A stretch of 64,000 nucleotides of DNA from JALORV01 sp963703945 (GTDB lineage Bacteria > Pseudomonadota > Gammaproteobacteria > Burkholderiales > Burkholderiaceae_F), in contig CAVPGM010000005.1 in assembly GCA_963703945.1 (NCBI GenBank), positions 434,001 to 498,000 on the forward strand, in the 5' to 3' direction. The translations under genes and the position numbers were made by a program. This document shows, one piece after another, positions 44,930-56,673 of this stretch. A model generated the notes under the pieces. The model worked only from the letters and a program-made list of their open reading frames with translations, searched no databases and was not told where the DNA came from. Each line of letters opens with the position of its first letter. Within the stretch, counting starts at the first letter, position 1.

Positions 44930-45588
44930 CACTGCTGCTGGCACGCCGTCAACGACGCCGGCTGTTGCTGGGCGCTGGCGCCATGGTGCTCGTTCCATCT
45001 CGAAGTCTGGCCGGCGCGCAGAAATACGAACCGCTGGCCGACGCGGTCCAGATCGCCCTGGCCAGCCAGATCGCGGATGGGCGCCCGCCGCAGCGGACGT
45101 TTTCCACAGTCGACGAAAAGCTGGCCTTCCTCGCCTGGCTCGGCGATATGTCCGAACGCCTGTCGAGCCGTATCCCCGATTACGAGGCGCGCGTCGAGTT
45201 CCTCAGGACGCTGGACTACGAGGCGATGCGCGCGGGACTCGACCGACAGCTCGTCCTGGGCCTAATCCAGGTCGAGAGCAATTTCCGCAAGTATGCGGTC
45301 TCGGTGGCCGGAGCGCGCGGCTACATGCAAGTCATGCCATTTTGGACTCGCCTGATCGGAGATGGTGAACCGCGGCGGCTGTTCGAGATGCGCTCGAACT
45401 TGCGCTATGGCAGCGTGATCCTGCGCCACTACCTCGATTTCGAGCAGGGCGATCTGTTCATGGCGCTCGGACGTTACAACGGCAGCCGTGGCCGGCCGCA
45501 GTATCCGAACTCCGTTCTCGCCGCATGGCGCGGACGCTGGCACTACGACGCGCCGTCGCGGCTGGCGGCGCCCCCACCCAAGGTCTGA
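44926..45588 (+). CDS. Lytic transglycosylase (SLT domain) protein
   Basis: A 220-residue exported protein. The N-terminus has a basic stretch followed by a hydrophobic segment ending in SRSLAGA, a likely signal peptide. The SLT domain spans about 100-200, with the catalytic Glu in LGLIQVESNFRKYAVS and GARGYMQVMPFW and ALGRYNGSRG downstream. It should cleave glycan strands in the periplasm. The GTG start overlaps the proS stop, so the two are co-expressed; this neighbour pairing is common in the order. It converges on ffh. Confidence 0.9.
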   Translation: MTLLLARRQRRRLLLGAGAMVLVPSRSLAGAQKYEPLADAVQIALASQIADGRPPQRTFSTVDEKLAFLAWLGDMSERLSSRIPDYEARVEFLRTLDYEAMRAGLDRQLVLGLIQVESNFRKYAVSVAGARGYMQVMPFWTRLIGDGEPRRLFEMRSNLRYGSVILRHYLDFEQGDLFMALGRYNGSRGRPQYPNSVLAAWRGRWHYDAPSRLAAPPPKV

Positions 45589-45589
45589 T

Positions 45590-46978
45590 TCAGCGCTTCG
45601 GGGCGCCCGGCATCGCCGGCAGTCCCCGCAGCCCGCCGAGACTGCGCATCATCTTCGCGAGGCCGCCCTTTTTCATCTGCTTCATCATCGACTGCATCTG
45701 TTCGAACTGATTGAGCAGTCGATTCACTTCCTGCACCGGAACGCCGGCGCCGGTGGCGATTCGGCGTTTGCGCGAAGCCTTGATGAGGTCAGGCTTGGCC
45801 CGCTCTGCCGGAGTCATCGACGCGATGATTCCTTCGACGCGACGGATCTGTCGCTCACTGTCGGCCGCATTGACCTGCCCAGCGGCCTGAGCCAGTTGCG
45901 CCGGCAGCTTGTCGACCAGGCTCGCAATGCCGCCCATTCTGCGCATCTGCCCGACCTGTTCGCGAAAGTCGTTGAGGTCGAATCGGTCGCCCGACTGCAT
46001 CCGGCGCGCGAATTTCTGCGCGCTTTCGACGTCGACCGACTTCTTGACGTCCTCGACCAGCGCGACGATGTCGCCCATGCCGAGGATGCGACCGGCCATG
46101 CCCGACGGATTGAAGCGCTCGAAGCCCGTCAGCTTTTCGCCGACACCAGCGAACTTGATCGGTTTGCCGGTGAGCTGCCGCACCGACAGTGCGGCTCCCC
46201 CGCGCGAATCACCGTCGAGCTTGGTGAGGATCACCCCGGTCAGAGGCAGCCGCTCGGCAAAGACCTTGGCCGTATTGACTGCGTCCTGGCCCAGCATCGC
46301 GTCGACGACGAACAGCGTCTCGATCGGCTTCAGACACTCTTCGAGTGCGGCCACCTCCTGCATCATGGCCTCGTCGATCGCCAGACGGCCCGCGGTGTCG
46401 ACGATCAATACGTCGAAGAACTGCCGCCTCGCATGGTCGATCGCGCGCGCAGCAATTTCGATCGGCGCATCGCCCGGAGCTGACGGGAAAAACTGCGCCT
46501 CCGCCTGCGCCGCCACGGTCTTCAGTTGATCGATCGCCGCAGGACGATAGACGTCGGTCGATACCAGCAACACCTTCTTCCTGCGCTCGACGCGCAGCCA
46601 CGCGGCGAGCTTGCCGGCCGTGGTGGTCTTCCCTGAGCCCTGCAATCCCGCCAGCAGTACGACAGCCGGTGGCTGGGTGGCCAGGTTGATATCGCGTTCG
46701 GCATCGGTCAGGTCACCGCCCATCAGGCGGGTGAGTTCGCGCTGCACGACACCGACCAGCGCCTGCCCAGGGGTCAGGCTGCCGGCCACCTCCTCGCCCA
46801 GCGCCTGCTCCTTGATGCGAGCGACGAACTCGCGCACGACCGGCAGTGCCACGTCGGCTTCCAGCAGCGCGACCCGGACTTCGCGCAGCATCTCGAGCAT
46901 GTTCTGCTCGGTGAGCCGCGCCTGTCCGCGCATCGTTTTGACGACGCGAGCGAGCTTGGCGGTCAGTTGTTCCAGCAT
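45590..46978 (-). CDS. ffh: Signal recognition particle protein Ffh
   Basis: The SRP54 GTPase that delivers membrane proteins to FtsY and SecYEG. The 462-residue protein has the N domain (1-85), the G domain with GLQGSGKTTT, DTAGRL, TKLDGD and GVGEKLTGFERF, and a Met-rich M domain (about 305-440: QFEQMQSMMKQMKKGG) that binds 4.5S RNA and signal sequences. ATG 46978 is chosen; upstream codons are not conserved. It is divergent from the ccsA-like gene with 45 bases between them. Confidence 0.97.
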   Translation of the reverse strand: MLEQLTAKLARVVKTMRGQARLTEQNMLEMLREVRVALLEADVALPVVREFVARIKEQALGEEVAGSLTPGQALVGVVQRELTRLMGGDLTDAERDINLATQPPAVVLLAGLQGSGKTTTAGKLAAWLRVERRKKVLLVSTDVYRPAAIDQLKTVAAQAEAQFFPSAPGDAPIEIAARAIDHARRQFFDVLIVDTAGRLAIDEAMMQEVAALEECLKPIETLFVVDAMLGQDAVNTAKVFAERLPLTGVILTKLDGDSRGGAALSVRQLTGKPIKFAGVGEKLTGFERFNPSGMAGRILGMGDIVALVEDVKKSVDVESAQKFARRMQSGDRFDLNDFREQVGQMRRMGGIASLVDKLPAQLAQAAGQVNAADSERQIRRVEGIIASMTPAERAKPDLIKASRKRRIATGAGVPVQEVNRLLNQFEQMQSMMKQMKKGGLAKMMRSLGGLRGLPAMPGAPKR

Positions 46979-47012
46979 GGGATCACAGAGGAAGACCGGA
47001 AAGAGCACATGG

Positions 47013-47018
47013 TATAAA
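47013..47018 (+). promoter_or_regulatory. -10 element of a probably leaderless ccsA-like transcript
   Basis: TATAAA ends 5 bases before the ATG of the CcsA-like gene, with no Shine-Dalgarno between. No clear -35 element is visible. Confidence 0.45.
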
Positions 47019-47023
47019 TCCTC

Positions 47024-47863
47024 ATGCCAGTGCGCTCCGAATGGCTCGTATTGTACGGCGCCGTCGTCGCGCTCTATCTGCTCGTGGCGTGGCGAGAGTG
47101 GACGACGCTCAGCAGCACTTCGGAGCGTCTTCCGGTGTGGCCGAGCGTCATTCTGGCCGTCGCACTGTGTCTGCACGGCACGTTGCTCGGACACGCGATC
47201 ATCGGTGGCGACAACTTCCATTTCGGGTTTGCCCAGGCGCTGTCGGCAACGCTGTGGCTCACCGTGCTCATCGTCTGGGCCGAAAGCTATTTCTCGGCGT
47301 CGCGCGGTCTGCTGCTGCTGGTCCTGCCGCTGGCGGCGGCCGCATCAGGCCTGCCGATGATCTTTCCGGGTTCAGTGCTCGGCCCCGTCACGACTTCGAT
47401 CGTGTTCCGGCTGCACCTGGTGCTGGCAATCCTGGCGTACAGCCTGCTGACGATCGCCGCGATGCAGGCGCTGCTGATGGCGACGATGGACCGCCGCCTG
47501 CACGGCGACATGCTGGCCGAACGCACTGCGCTGGCGCGATTCCTCGATCGCCTCCCTCCCTTGCTCGCGATGGAGACCGTGCTGTTCCGGCTGATCACGG
47601 CGGGCTTCGTCCTGCTGACAGCTACGCTGGTGAGCGGGGTCTTTTTCTCCGAACAACTCTTCGGCCGTCCGTTACGCTTCGACCACAAGACCGTGTTCAC
47701 GATCGCGGCGTGGCTCGTGTTCGGCGGGCTGCTGGCCGGGCGGGTGTTCTTCGGCTGGCGGGGGCGCACTGCTCTGCGATGGACCCTGATCGGTTTTGCA
47801 ATGCTGATGCTGGCCTATGTGGGCAGCCGATTCGTGCTCGAAGTCTTGCTGGGTAGGGTGTGA
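47024..47863 (+). CDS. CcsA/YpjD-like inner-membrane protein (cytochrome c assembly family)
   Basis: A 279-residue protein with eight or so membrane helices of the CcsA/CcmC-related fold (LHGTLLGHAI, FRLHLVLAILAYSLLTIAAMQALL, RFDHKTVFTIAAWLVFGGLL). Conserved His residues in HGTLLGH, RLHLVL and DHKT resemble heme-ligand positions. Stand-alone members next to ffh are usually annotated YpjD-like; whether this one handles heme is not established. The ATG follows a -10-like box immediately. The stop shares a base with the next gene. Confidence 0.88.
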   Translation: MPVRSEWLVLYGAVVALYLLVAWREWTTLSSTSERLPVWPSVILAVALCLHGTLLGHAIIGGDNFHFGFAQALSATLWLTVLIVWAESYFSASRGLLLLVLPLAAAASGLPMIFPGSVLGPVTTSIVFRLHLVLAILAYSLLTIAAMQALLMATMDRRLHGDMLAERTALARFLDRLPPLLAMETVLFRLITAGFVLLTATLVSGVFFSEQLFGRPLRFDHKTVFTIAAWLVFGGLLAGRVFFGWRGRTALRWTLIGFAMLMLAYVGSRFVLEVLLGRV

Positions 47864-48096
47864 TGGGTCGAATACTGTTCTTTGTCCTGGTCGCCATAGC
47901 GCTCTACGTCGGCTGGCATTGGCTACGGCGCCAGGCACAGCGTGACGCGGCCAGAACGCGCGGCGCCGATGCGCCAGCTGCACAGGCGATGGTGAGCTGC
48001 GCGCTGTGCGGTCTTCACCTGCCGAGGTCGGATGCTCTTCCAGCGGGCGAGCGGTTTTTCTGCTGCGAAGAGCACCGCCAGCGCGGAGCAGGCTGA
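47863..48096 (+). CDS. Small Cys-rich membrane protein (PP0621-like)
   Basis: A 77-residue protein with one N-terminal membrane helix (GRILFFVLVAIALYVGWHWL) and a C-terminal cysteine cluster (CALCGLHLPRSD...FFCCEEH) that looks like a small zinc knuckle. Proteins of this build directly upstream of pilS are recurrent in betaproteobacteria and pseudomonads and are annotated as PP0621 family; their function is unknown. It starts on the last base of the CcsA-like gene and precedes pilS by 8 bases. Confidence 0.82.
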   Translation: MGRILFFVLVAIALYVGWHWLRRQAQRDAARTRGADAPAAQAMVSCALCGLHLPRSDALPAGERFFCCEEHRQRGAG

Positions 48097-48104
48097 GCCC
48101 GTTG

Positions 48105-49811
48105 ATGTCCGGTGATCCGCCGCCTACCGAGGAGCGCGCCGACGGCATTGTCGACGATGCGCCCTGGCGGACGCTCGAGTACTTCTCGACGACTCGAGTG
48201 ATCGTTGCCAGTGCGCTGGTGCTGGGCACCGCGGCAGTCGGTGTGCGTGCGCCCGGTGCGGCTGGGCCGGCGCAGGGCGCGCTCGCCATGGCGCTCGGGT
48301 ATTTCGGTGCCGCGGCCGTATTTGCAGGCATGGCGCTGTACGTTCACCGGCGCTTCTTGCTGCAGGTCTACGGGCAGCTCGCACTCGATCTGGTCGCGGT
48401 CACCACGCTCGTCGTGTCCGCTGGTGGTGTCGCATCCGGCTGGGTGATTCTCTATCTGTTGCCGCTAGCGGGCGCTTCGCTGCTGTTGCCGCCGTTGCAG
48501 GTGTTCTTCATCTGCGCGATCGCCGTCCTGGCGATCCTGATCGATGCTGGATTGCGCGCGCTCACGGCCGAAACCGGCGATTCCCTGTTGTTTCAGAGCG
48601 GCATCTTCGGCGCCGCCTTGTTCGCCGTATCGGCGCTGCTGCGCGCGCTGAGTGCGCGGCTGGCCAGCCAGGAACAGCTGGCCCGCACTCGCGGCCGCGA
48701 TCTGCAGAATCAGCTAGCGATCAACCGGCTGGTGATCGCTCAGATGGACGAAGGCGTGATTGTCGTCGACCGCACCGGCCGCGTGCGCGCAAACAACCGC
48801 GCCGCGCGCCGCATGCTGGGTCTGGAGTCGGCGGCGCAGTTGACCGGCGAACGGCTGGCCGACATCCCGGCAGCCAGCGAACTGGCGGTGGCCTTCGCCA
48901 CCTGGAGCCAAGGGGGCCGTAGCGAAGGACTGTGGTCCAACACAATCGTGCCGACCGGTGAGAACGGAGCAGCAGTCGCGCCTGAATCGCGCCTGCGCGC
49001 GCGCTTCGCGCGTCCCGCGGCGCAGTCGATCGACGAGTTCGTCATCTTTATCGAGGATGTGCGTGACGTCGAGGACCGGGCGCAGCAGCTCAAGCTCGCG
49101 GCGATGGGCCGGCTGACGGCTTCGATCGCGCACGAGATTCGCAACCCCCTGGCGGCGATCAGCAACGCTGGCCAGCTGCTGAACGAGGACGCACGTGACC
49201 CGGTGCTCAAGCGGCTGGCGGTCATCGTCCGCGAAAACACTCAGCGGCTGAACCGGCTGGTCGAGGATGTGCTGCGGGTGGCACGACGCGAGCCGCCGCT
49301 GGGCGACGAGATCGACCTTGCGGCATTTGCACGCGATTTCCTGGCAGAGTTCGTGCGCGACCGCGGCCTGGCACCGGCGACGATCACGGCGCAGTTCGCA
49401 GCCGATCAGCGGGTCAAGTTCGAGCAGTCGCACCTGCGTCAGGTGCTCTACAACTTGGTCGACAATGCCCTGCGCTACGCCACCGGCGAGCCGGGCAGCG
49501 TCTGCATGATCGTCGAACCTGCGCCCGAAGGCGATCGGCCGCAACTGTGGGTGCTCGACAACGGACCCGGAGTCCCCTTCGACGCCCGAACCGCGTTGTT
49601 CGAGCCGTTTTTCACGACGCGTAACCAGGGCACCGGGCTGGGGCTGTATCTGGCGCGCGAGTTCTGTGTCACCAACCGCGCGGAGCTGACGTATGCGGCT
49701 CGCCGCGAGATCGACGGCAGCAGCCGTGACGGATTCCTGCTGCGCTTCGGCCTGGGCTCGCGTGCCGATGCGAGCCTGCACGGCTTTCTCGATACGATCC
49801 CGGTGCGATGA
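48105..49811 (+). CDS. pilS: Sensor histidine kinase PilS
   Basis: A 568-residue membrane kinase. Six hydrophobic helices span about residues 30-185; a PAS domain (about 205-310: AINRLVIAQMDEGVIVVDRTGR) follows. The kinase core carries the phospho-His motif SIAHEIRNPLAAISNAG, N-box LVDNALRYA, and DNGPGVPF and GTGLGLYLAREF. PilS senses pilin levels in the membrane and controls PilR, which activates pilA with sigma-54. Assignment rests on the six-helix layout and direct coupling to pilR (ATGA). Confidence 0.93.
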   Translation: MSGDPPPTEERADGIVDDAPWRTLEYFSTTRVIVASALVLGTAAVGVRAPGAAGPAQGALAMALGYFGAAAVFAGMALYVHRRFLLQVYGQLALDLVAVTTLVVSAGGVASGWVILYLLPLAGASLLLPPLQVFFICAIAVLAILIDAGLRALTAETGDSLLFQSGIFGAALFAVSALLRALSARLASQEQLARTRGRDLQNQLAINRLVIAQMDEGVIVVDRTGRVRANNRAARRMLGLESAAQLTGERLADIPAASELAVAFATWSQGGRSEGLWSNTIVPTGENGAAVAPESRLRARFARPAAQSIDEFVIFIEDVRDVEDRAQQLKLAAMGRLTASIAHEIRNPLAAISNAGQLLNEDARDPVLKRLAVIVRENTQRLNRLVEDVLRVARREPPLGDEIDLAAFARDFLAEFVRDRGLAPATITAQFAADQRVKFEQSHLRQVLYNLVDNALRYATGEPGSVCMIVEPAPEGDRPQLWVLDNGPGVPFDARTALFEPFFTTRNQGTGLGLYLAREFCVTNRAELTYAARREIDGSSRDGFLLRFGLGSRADASLHGFLDTIPVR

Positions 49812-51286
49812 GCGATCCGCTGCCTGCCGAAGCGACCCGATCCGCGACCGTGCGTCGATCGCCCGCGGTTCTCGTGGTCGACGACGAGGCCGATCTGCGC
49901 GAGCTGTTGTCGCTGACGCTGGTGCGGCTTGGACTCGATGTCGACACCGCGGAGTCCGTGGCGGCTGCGCGTGTGCTGCTTGCTCGCAACCGCTACTCGT
50001 TGTGTCTGACCGACATGCGGCTGCCGGATGGCACTGGGCTCGAGCTCGTGCGCGAAGTGGCTCAGGCGGCCGGTCCGCCGATCGCGGTGATTACCGCCTA
50101 TGGCAGCGCCGAGAACGCGGTCGCTGCGCTGAAGGCCGGCGCCTTCGACTATCTGACCAAACCCGTCGACCTGGACCAGCTGCGGCTGCTCGTGCGCTCG
50201 GCGGTGCGCGACAGTTCGGCATCCAATGGCGGCGCCGACGCGCGCAGCGCACCGGTCGTGCCCGCACTGGTGCGACTGGTCGGCAGCACTCCGTCGATGC
50301 TGCAGATGCGGGCAATGATCGAACGGCTCGCGCGCAGCATGGCGCCGGTGGCAATTTGCGGCGAGTCCGGCAGCGGCAAGGAACTCGCGGCACGCGCGAT
50401 CCACGAAGTGTCGGCCCGTCGCGCCCAGCCTTTTGTTGCGGTCAATTGCGGCGCGATCCCGGAAACGCTGATGGAGGCGGAATTCTTTGGCTATCGCAAG
50501 GGCGCATTCACCGGCGCCGACCGCGACCGCGACGGCTTCTTTCAGGCTGCTGCCGGTGGCACCCTGTTTCTCGATGAGGTCGCCGATCTGCCGCTCGCGA
50601 TGCAGGTGAAGCTCTTGCGCGCCATCCAGGAGAGGCGCGTGCGCAAGATCGGCTCGCCCGCCGAAGAAGCGGTGGATGTCCGCGTGGTCAGTGCCACGCA
50701 CCAGGACCTCGCAGCGCTGGTGACTTCAGGACGATTCCGACAGGACCTCTTCTACCGATTGAATGTCATCGAACTGCGCGTTCCGCCTCTGCGCGACCGA
50801 CTGGAGGACATCGAACTGCTGGCGCAGACCATCCTCGACCGGATCGCTGAGCGCACTGGCGGACCGCTGACGCGTCTGTCGCCCGCAGCGTTGGCGGCGC
50901 TCAGGCGCTATCGCTTCCCCGGCAACGTGCGCGAGCTGGAGAACATCCTCGAGCGTGCCGTCGCACTGGCGGGCGACGACGTCTTGATGGTCGACGACCT
51001 GCTGTTGCCGGGACCGGAAGTGGATCTCGCGCTGGAGGCCGAGCCGCTTCCGACGGAGGACGCCGAGGGCGCTGCCGAGCGCGCCTTGGCAGGGACCGAG
51101 CCGGAAACGTATGACGTCGTCGACGGCATCCCGAGTTCACTGCCGGCTTATCTCGACGAGCATGAGCGCAATGCGATCCGTGCTGCGCTGGCCAAGACAC
51201 GGTACAACCGCACGGCGGCGGCTCAGCTGCTCGGCGTCACGTTCAGGCAGTTGCGCTATCGCATGCAGCGCCTCGGCATCAAGTGA
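49808..51286 (+). CDS. pilR: Sigma-54-dependent response regulator PilR
   Basis: A 492-residue NtrC-family activator. It has a receiver domain with Asp69 (SLCLTDMRLP) and an AAA+ domain with Walker A GESGSGKE, the sigma-54 contact loop GAFTGAD and Walker B GGTLFLDEVADL. A C-terminal Fis-type helix-turn-helix (RTAAAQLLGVTFRQLRYRM) completes it. An Asp/Glu-rich linker of about 45 residues precedes the DNA-binding domain. It is expected to activate pilin transcription from -24/-12 promoters elsewhere in the genome. Its ATG overlaps the pilS stop. Confidence 0.95.
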   Translation: MSDPLPAEATRSATVRRSPAVLVVDDEADLRELLSLTLVRLGLDVDTAESVAAARVLLARNRYSLCLTDMRLPDGTGLELVREVAQAAGPPIAVITAYGSAENAVAALKAGAFDYLTKPVDLDQLRLLVRSAVRDSSASNGGADARSAPVVPALVRLVGSTPSMLQMRAMIERLARSMAPVAICGESGSGKELAARAIHEVSARRAQPFVAVNCGAIPETLMEAEFFGYRKGAFTGADRDRDGFFQAAAGGTLFLDEVADLPLAMQVKLLRAIQERRVRKIGSPAEEAVDVRVVSATHQDLAALVTSGRFRQDLFYRLNVIELRVPPLRDRLEDIELLAQTILDRIAERTGGPLTRLSPAALAALRRYRFPGNVRELENILERAVALAGDDVLMVDDLLLPGPEVDLALEAEPLPTEDAEGAAERALAGTEPETYDVVDGIPSSLPAYLDEHERNAIRAALAKTRYNRTAAAQLLGVTFRQLRYRMQRLGIK

Positions 51287-51335
51287 GCCACGCAGCGGCG
51301 GCGCTGTCGGTTGCGGCAGGTGCAACGCCCCCCTG

Positions 51336-51905
51336 ATGCCGGTGCCCACCGCGCATTACACCGTCGGCAGTGATGGATGGGTCGATCCGGTGCGTCGGCT
51401 GCCTTCTCCCAATGCAGATTCGCGCCCGCCGGATACGGCGATCACGCTGGTGGTCCTGCATAACATCAGCCTCCCACCGGGTCGCTATGGCGGCGGCCAC
51501 ATCGAGCGCCTGTTCACCAATCGCGTCGACGTAGGTGCGCATCCCTATCTCGATCGCCTGCGGCAGGCACGCGTTTCGGCCCACTTCCTGATCGCCCGCG
51601 ATGGCGGCTGCATTCAGTTCGTCTCGTGTCTCGACCGCGCATGGCACGCCGGCGCGTCGGCGTATGCGGGCCGCGCGCGGTGCAACGACTATTCGATCGG
51701 GATCGAACTCGAGGGTTCGGACTTCGAACCCTTTGCCGACGTCCAGTATTCGACGCTGAACGCGCTGCTCGCATCGTTGTCGGCAGGCTATCCACTGCAC
51801 GCGGTGGTCGGCCATCAAGACATCGCACCCGGGCGCAAGACCGATCCGGGACCGTACTTCGACTGGCAACGCCTCGAGTTGCCGCTCGCGCTGCGCACAC
51901 GCTGA
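51336..51905 (+). CDS. ampD: 1,6-anhydro-N-acetylmuramyl-L-alanine amidase AmpD
   Basis: This cytoplasmic zinc amidase recycles anhydro-muropeptides. The 189-residue amidase_2 protein keeps the zinc ligands: His in LVVLHNISLP, and His and Asp in VVGHQDIAPGRKTDPGPYF. The SAHFLIARDG and NDYSIGIELEG motifs are also present. ATG 51336 (MPVPTAHYTV) is chosen; the frame is open far upstream inside pilR. It stands 49 bases after pilR. Confidence 0.95.
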   Translation: MPVPTAHYTVGSDGWVDPVRRLPSPNADSRPPDTAITLVVLHNISLPPGRYGGGHIERLFTNRVDVGAHPYLDRLRQARVSAHFLIARDGGCIQFVSCLDRAWHAGASAYAGRARCNDYSIGIELEGSDFEPFADVQYSTLNALLASLSAGYPLHAVVGHQDIAPGRKTDPGPYFDWQRLELPLALRTR

Positions 51906-51926
51906 GCGCGCCGTACCCAGGCATGC

Positions 51927-51946
51927 GAACACTGCCAACAGTGTTC
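51927..51946 (+). terminator. Hairpin after ampD, weak terminator
   Basis: A perfect 8-bp stem GAACACTG/CAGTGTTC with loop CCAA, followed by TGTTGCG rather than a true T tract. It is placed 21 bases after the ampD stop, before the nrdA promoter. Confidence 0.45.
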
Positions 51947-51973
51947 TGTTGCGCGCTGCGTCATCAACGTTTG

Positions 51974-52002
51974 TTGAAGTCTGCTGAAACTTCTCATATG
52001 AT
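51974..52002 (+). promoter_or_regulatory. Probable nrdA promoter
   Basis: TTGAAG (51974-51979) and TATGAT (51997-52002) with the ideal 17-base spacer; predicted transcription start is near 52009. This is one of the best sigma-70-type matches in the window. Confidence 0.65.
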
Positions 52003-52038
52003 GCGCGCATACAAAAAGTAGTACCTGCAGCCGGGAGA

Positions 52039-52056
52039 ACCACAAGATATTGTGGT
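52039..52056 (+). promoter_or_regulatory. NrdR-box-like palindrome
   Basis: ACCACAAGATATTGTGGT is an exact palindrome apart from its GATA centre and agrees at 13 of 16 positions with the NrdR consensus acaCwAtATaTwGtgt. NrdR represses ribonucleotide reductase genes and usually uses two such boxes; I see only one. It lies about 30 bases after the predicted transcription start, where it could block elongation, and the RNA could form a 7-bp stem. Confidence 0.65.
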
Positions 52057-52254
52057 GAAGCGGGGCCGCAAGGCGCCGGCGGGAAGCGGGTACCTGACTG
52101 ACCAGGCGGCGGAAAGCGGGTCCTCATGCGCCACGGCGATGCCGGCGCGCGGAGGCGGTGCGACTAGAGGAGGCGGCCGGGCGTTCTAAAGCTTGTGGGT
52201 GCCGACGCGGCGCCGTACACACAGGTGAGATCCGCTGCTGGTGTAGGACAAATC
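52057..52254 (+). promoter_or_regulatory. GC-rich, possibly structured nrdA leader
   Basis: About 200 transcribed but apparently untranslated bases. They contain a GCC-GCAA-GGC tetraloop hairpin (near 52066-52073) and two similar blocks built on GCGGGAAGCGGGT and GGCGGAAAGCGGGT (near 52080-52092 and 52109-52121). An in-frame ATG at 52195 exists but lacks a Shine-Dalgarno. No known riboswitch class was recognised by eye; conserved cobalamin-box segments are absent. Confidence 0.4.
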
Positions 52255-52263
52255 GGAGGTTTC

Positions 52264-55174
<2,911 letters not shown>

Positions 55175-55209
55175 TGCAGCCATCGAGAGAGCTACAGGAG
55201 AAGCCAAGC

Positions 55210-56322
55210 ATGCTGGCGTGGGAAGACAGCCCAGTGCCCCCGACAACCCAGGCGGCCGTCGCGGCGATGCGGCCGGCCGCCGAGGGCGCGGTCGCGCCGG
55301 AACTGCGGCGGGTCAATGTCGCCGACAAGCGGATCATCAACGGGGCGACCGACGTCAACCAGCTGGTGCCGTTCAAGTACAAGTGGGCATGGGAGAAGTA
55401 CCTTGCCACCTGCGCCAACAACTGGATGCCGCAGGAAGTGAACATGTCCCGCGACATCGGTCTGTGGAAGGACCCGAACGGCCTTACCGAGGACGAGCGT
55501 CGGCTCGTCAAGCGCAACCTCGGATTCTTCGTGACCGCCGATTCGCTGGCCGCGAACAACATCGTGCTGGGAACCTACCGCCACATCACGGCGCCCGAGT
55601 GCCGGCAATTCCTGCTGCGCCAGGCGTTCGAGGAAGCGATACACACCCACGCCTACCAGTACATCGTCGAATCCCTCGGACTCGATGAAGGCGAGATCTT
55701 CAACGCCTACCACGAGGTGGCGTCGATCCGGGCCAAGGACGAGTTCCTGATTCCGTTCATCGATACGCTGACCGATCCGCATTTCAGGACCGGCACGCTC
55801 GAGAGCGACCAGGCGCTGCTGAAGAGCCTGATCGTCTTCGCCTGCCTGATGGAGGGCCTGTTCTTCTATGTCGGCTTCACTCAGATCCTGGCCCTGGGGC
55901 GCCAGAACAAGATGACGGGCGCCGCCGAGCAGTACCAGTACATCCTGCGCGACGAATCGATGCACTGCAACTTCGGCATCGACCTCATCAATCAGATCAA
56001 GCTTGAGAACCCGCACCTGTGGACGCCGCAGTTCCGCGAGGACGTGCGCGCGTTGTTCAGAAAGGCCGTCGACCTCGAATACGCCTACGCGGAGGACACC
56101 ATGCCGCGCGGCGTTCTGGGTCTCAACGCACCGATGTTCAAGGGCTATCTGCGCTACATCGCGAACCGTCGCGCGCAGCAGATCGGCATCGAGGCGCTCT
56201 TTCCGCAGGAGGAGAACCCGTTCCCGTGGATGAGCGAAATGATCGATTTGAAGAAGGAGCGCAATTTCTTCGAGACGCGCGTGATCGAATATCAGTCGGG
56301 AGGCGCGCTGTCGTGGGACTGA
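55210..56322 (+). CDS. nrdB: Class Ia ribonucleotide reductase small subunit NrdB
   Basis: This subunit generates the diiron-tyrosyl radical used by NrdA. The 370-residue protein keeps the iron ligands and radical Tyr: Asp in FVTADSLAANN, Glu and His in FEEAIHTHAY (with the Tyr four residues after the His, as in the E. coli enzyme), Glu in CLMEGLFFY, and Glu and His in RDESMHCNFG. So it is a conventional iron-tyrosyl enzyme. ATG 55210 (MLAWEDSP) follows AGGAG at good distance; an in-frame ATG at 55174 would overlap the nrdA stop and add 12 residues. Confidence 0.95.
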   Translation: MLAWEDSPVPPTTQAAVAAMRPAAEGAVAPELRRVNVADKRIINGATDVNQLVPFKYKWAWEKYLATCANNWMPQEVNMSRDIGLWKDPNGLTEDERRLVKRNLGFFVTADSLAANNIVLGTYRHITAPECRQFLLRQAFEEAIHTHAYQYIVESLGLDEGEIFNAYHEVASIRAKDEFLIPFIDTLTDPHFRTGTLESDQALLKSLIVFACLMEGLFFYVGFTQILALGRQNKMTGAAEQYQYILRDESMHCNFGIDLINQIKLENPHLWTPQFREDVRALFRKAVDLEYAYAEDTMPRGVLGLNAPMFKGYLRYIANRRAQQIGIEALFPQEENPFPWMSEMIDLKKERNFFETRVIEYQSGGALSWD

Positions 56323-56673
56323 ACTGCGCGTCGATCGCGCGGCGTTGATGAGCACGTGAACGAAAGAGAAGTGGGCCAAATCGCACACAATTCGTTCTTC
56401 GATGCAGAAAAATCTTGCGATCGATTTCGATTGCGAGTAAAAAGCGAACCGTTAATTTGTTGCTCGATCGATTCTCTTGTCTGTCAAGACATCAGACGGC
56501 AAAGCGGACGTCGACCCAACACTGAATTGACCAACGACAGTCACAGTAGACAGGTAAGCGCAGAGGACCCCGCTCCAAAGCAGACCAAGACGCCATTGTC
56601 TTGTGGGCTCGTTCCCGCTGCGAAATCGCCCTTGTCCGCGGCCAGCTTGGCCCGTTTCTCCACCGATCTTCCG
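56323..56673 (+). other. A+T-richer intergenic stretch after nrdB, no gene recognised
   Basis: About 350 bases, clearly A+T-richer in its middle part (56390-56480) than the surrounding genes. A 182-codon ORF (GTG 56356 to 56904) reads through it, but its product is a low-complexity sequence with no recognisable domain and it runs across the terminator at 56674, so I do not call it. The stretch may hold the promoter of a small RNA ending at that terminator, or the distal promoter of the H1-like genes. Confidence 0.4.

Noticed and set aside
52057..52254. Cobalamin or cyclic-di-GMP riboswitch in the nrdA leader
   Set aside because: Conserved core segments of both classes could not be found; only generic GC-rich hairpins and a GCAA tetraloop are visible.
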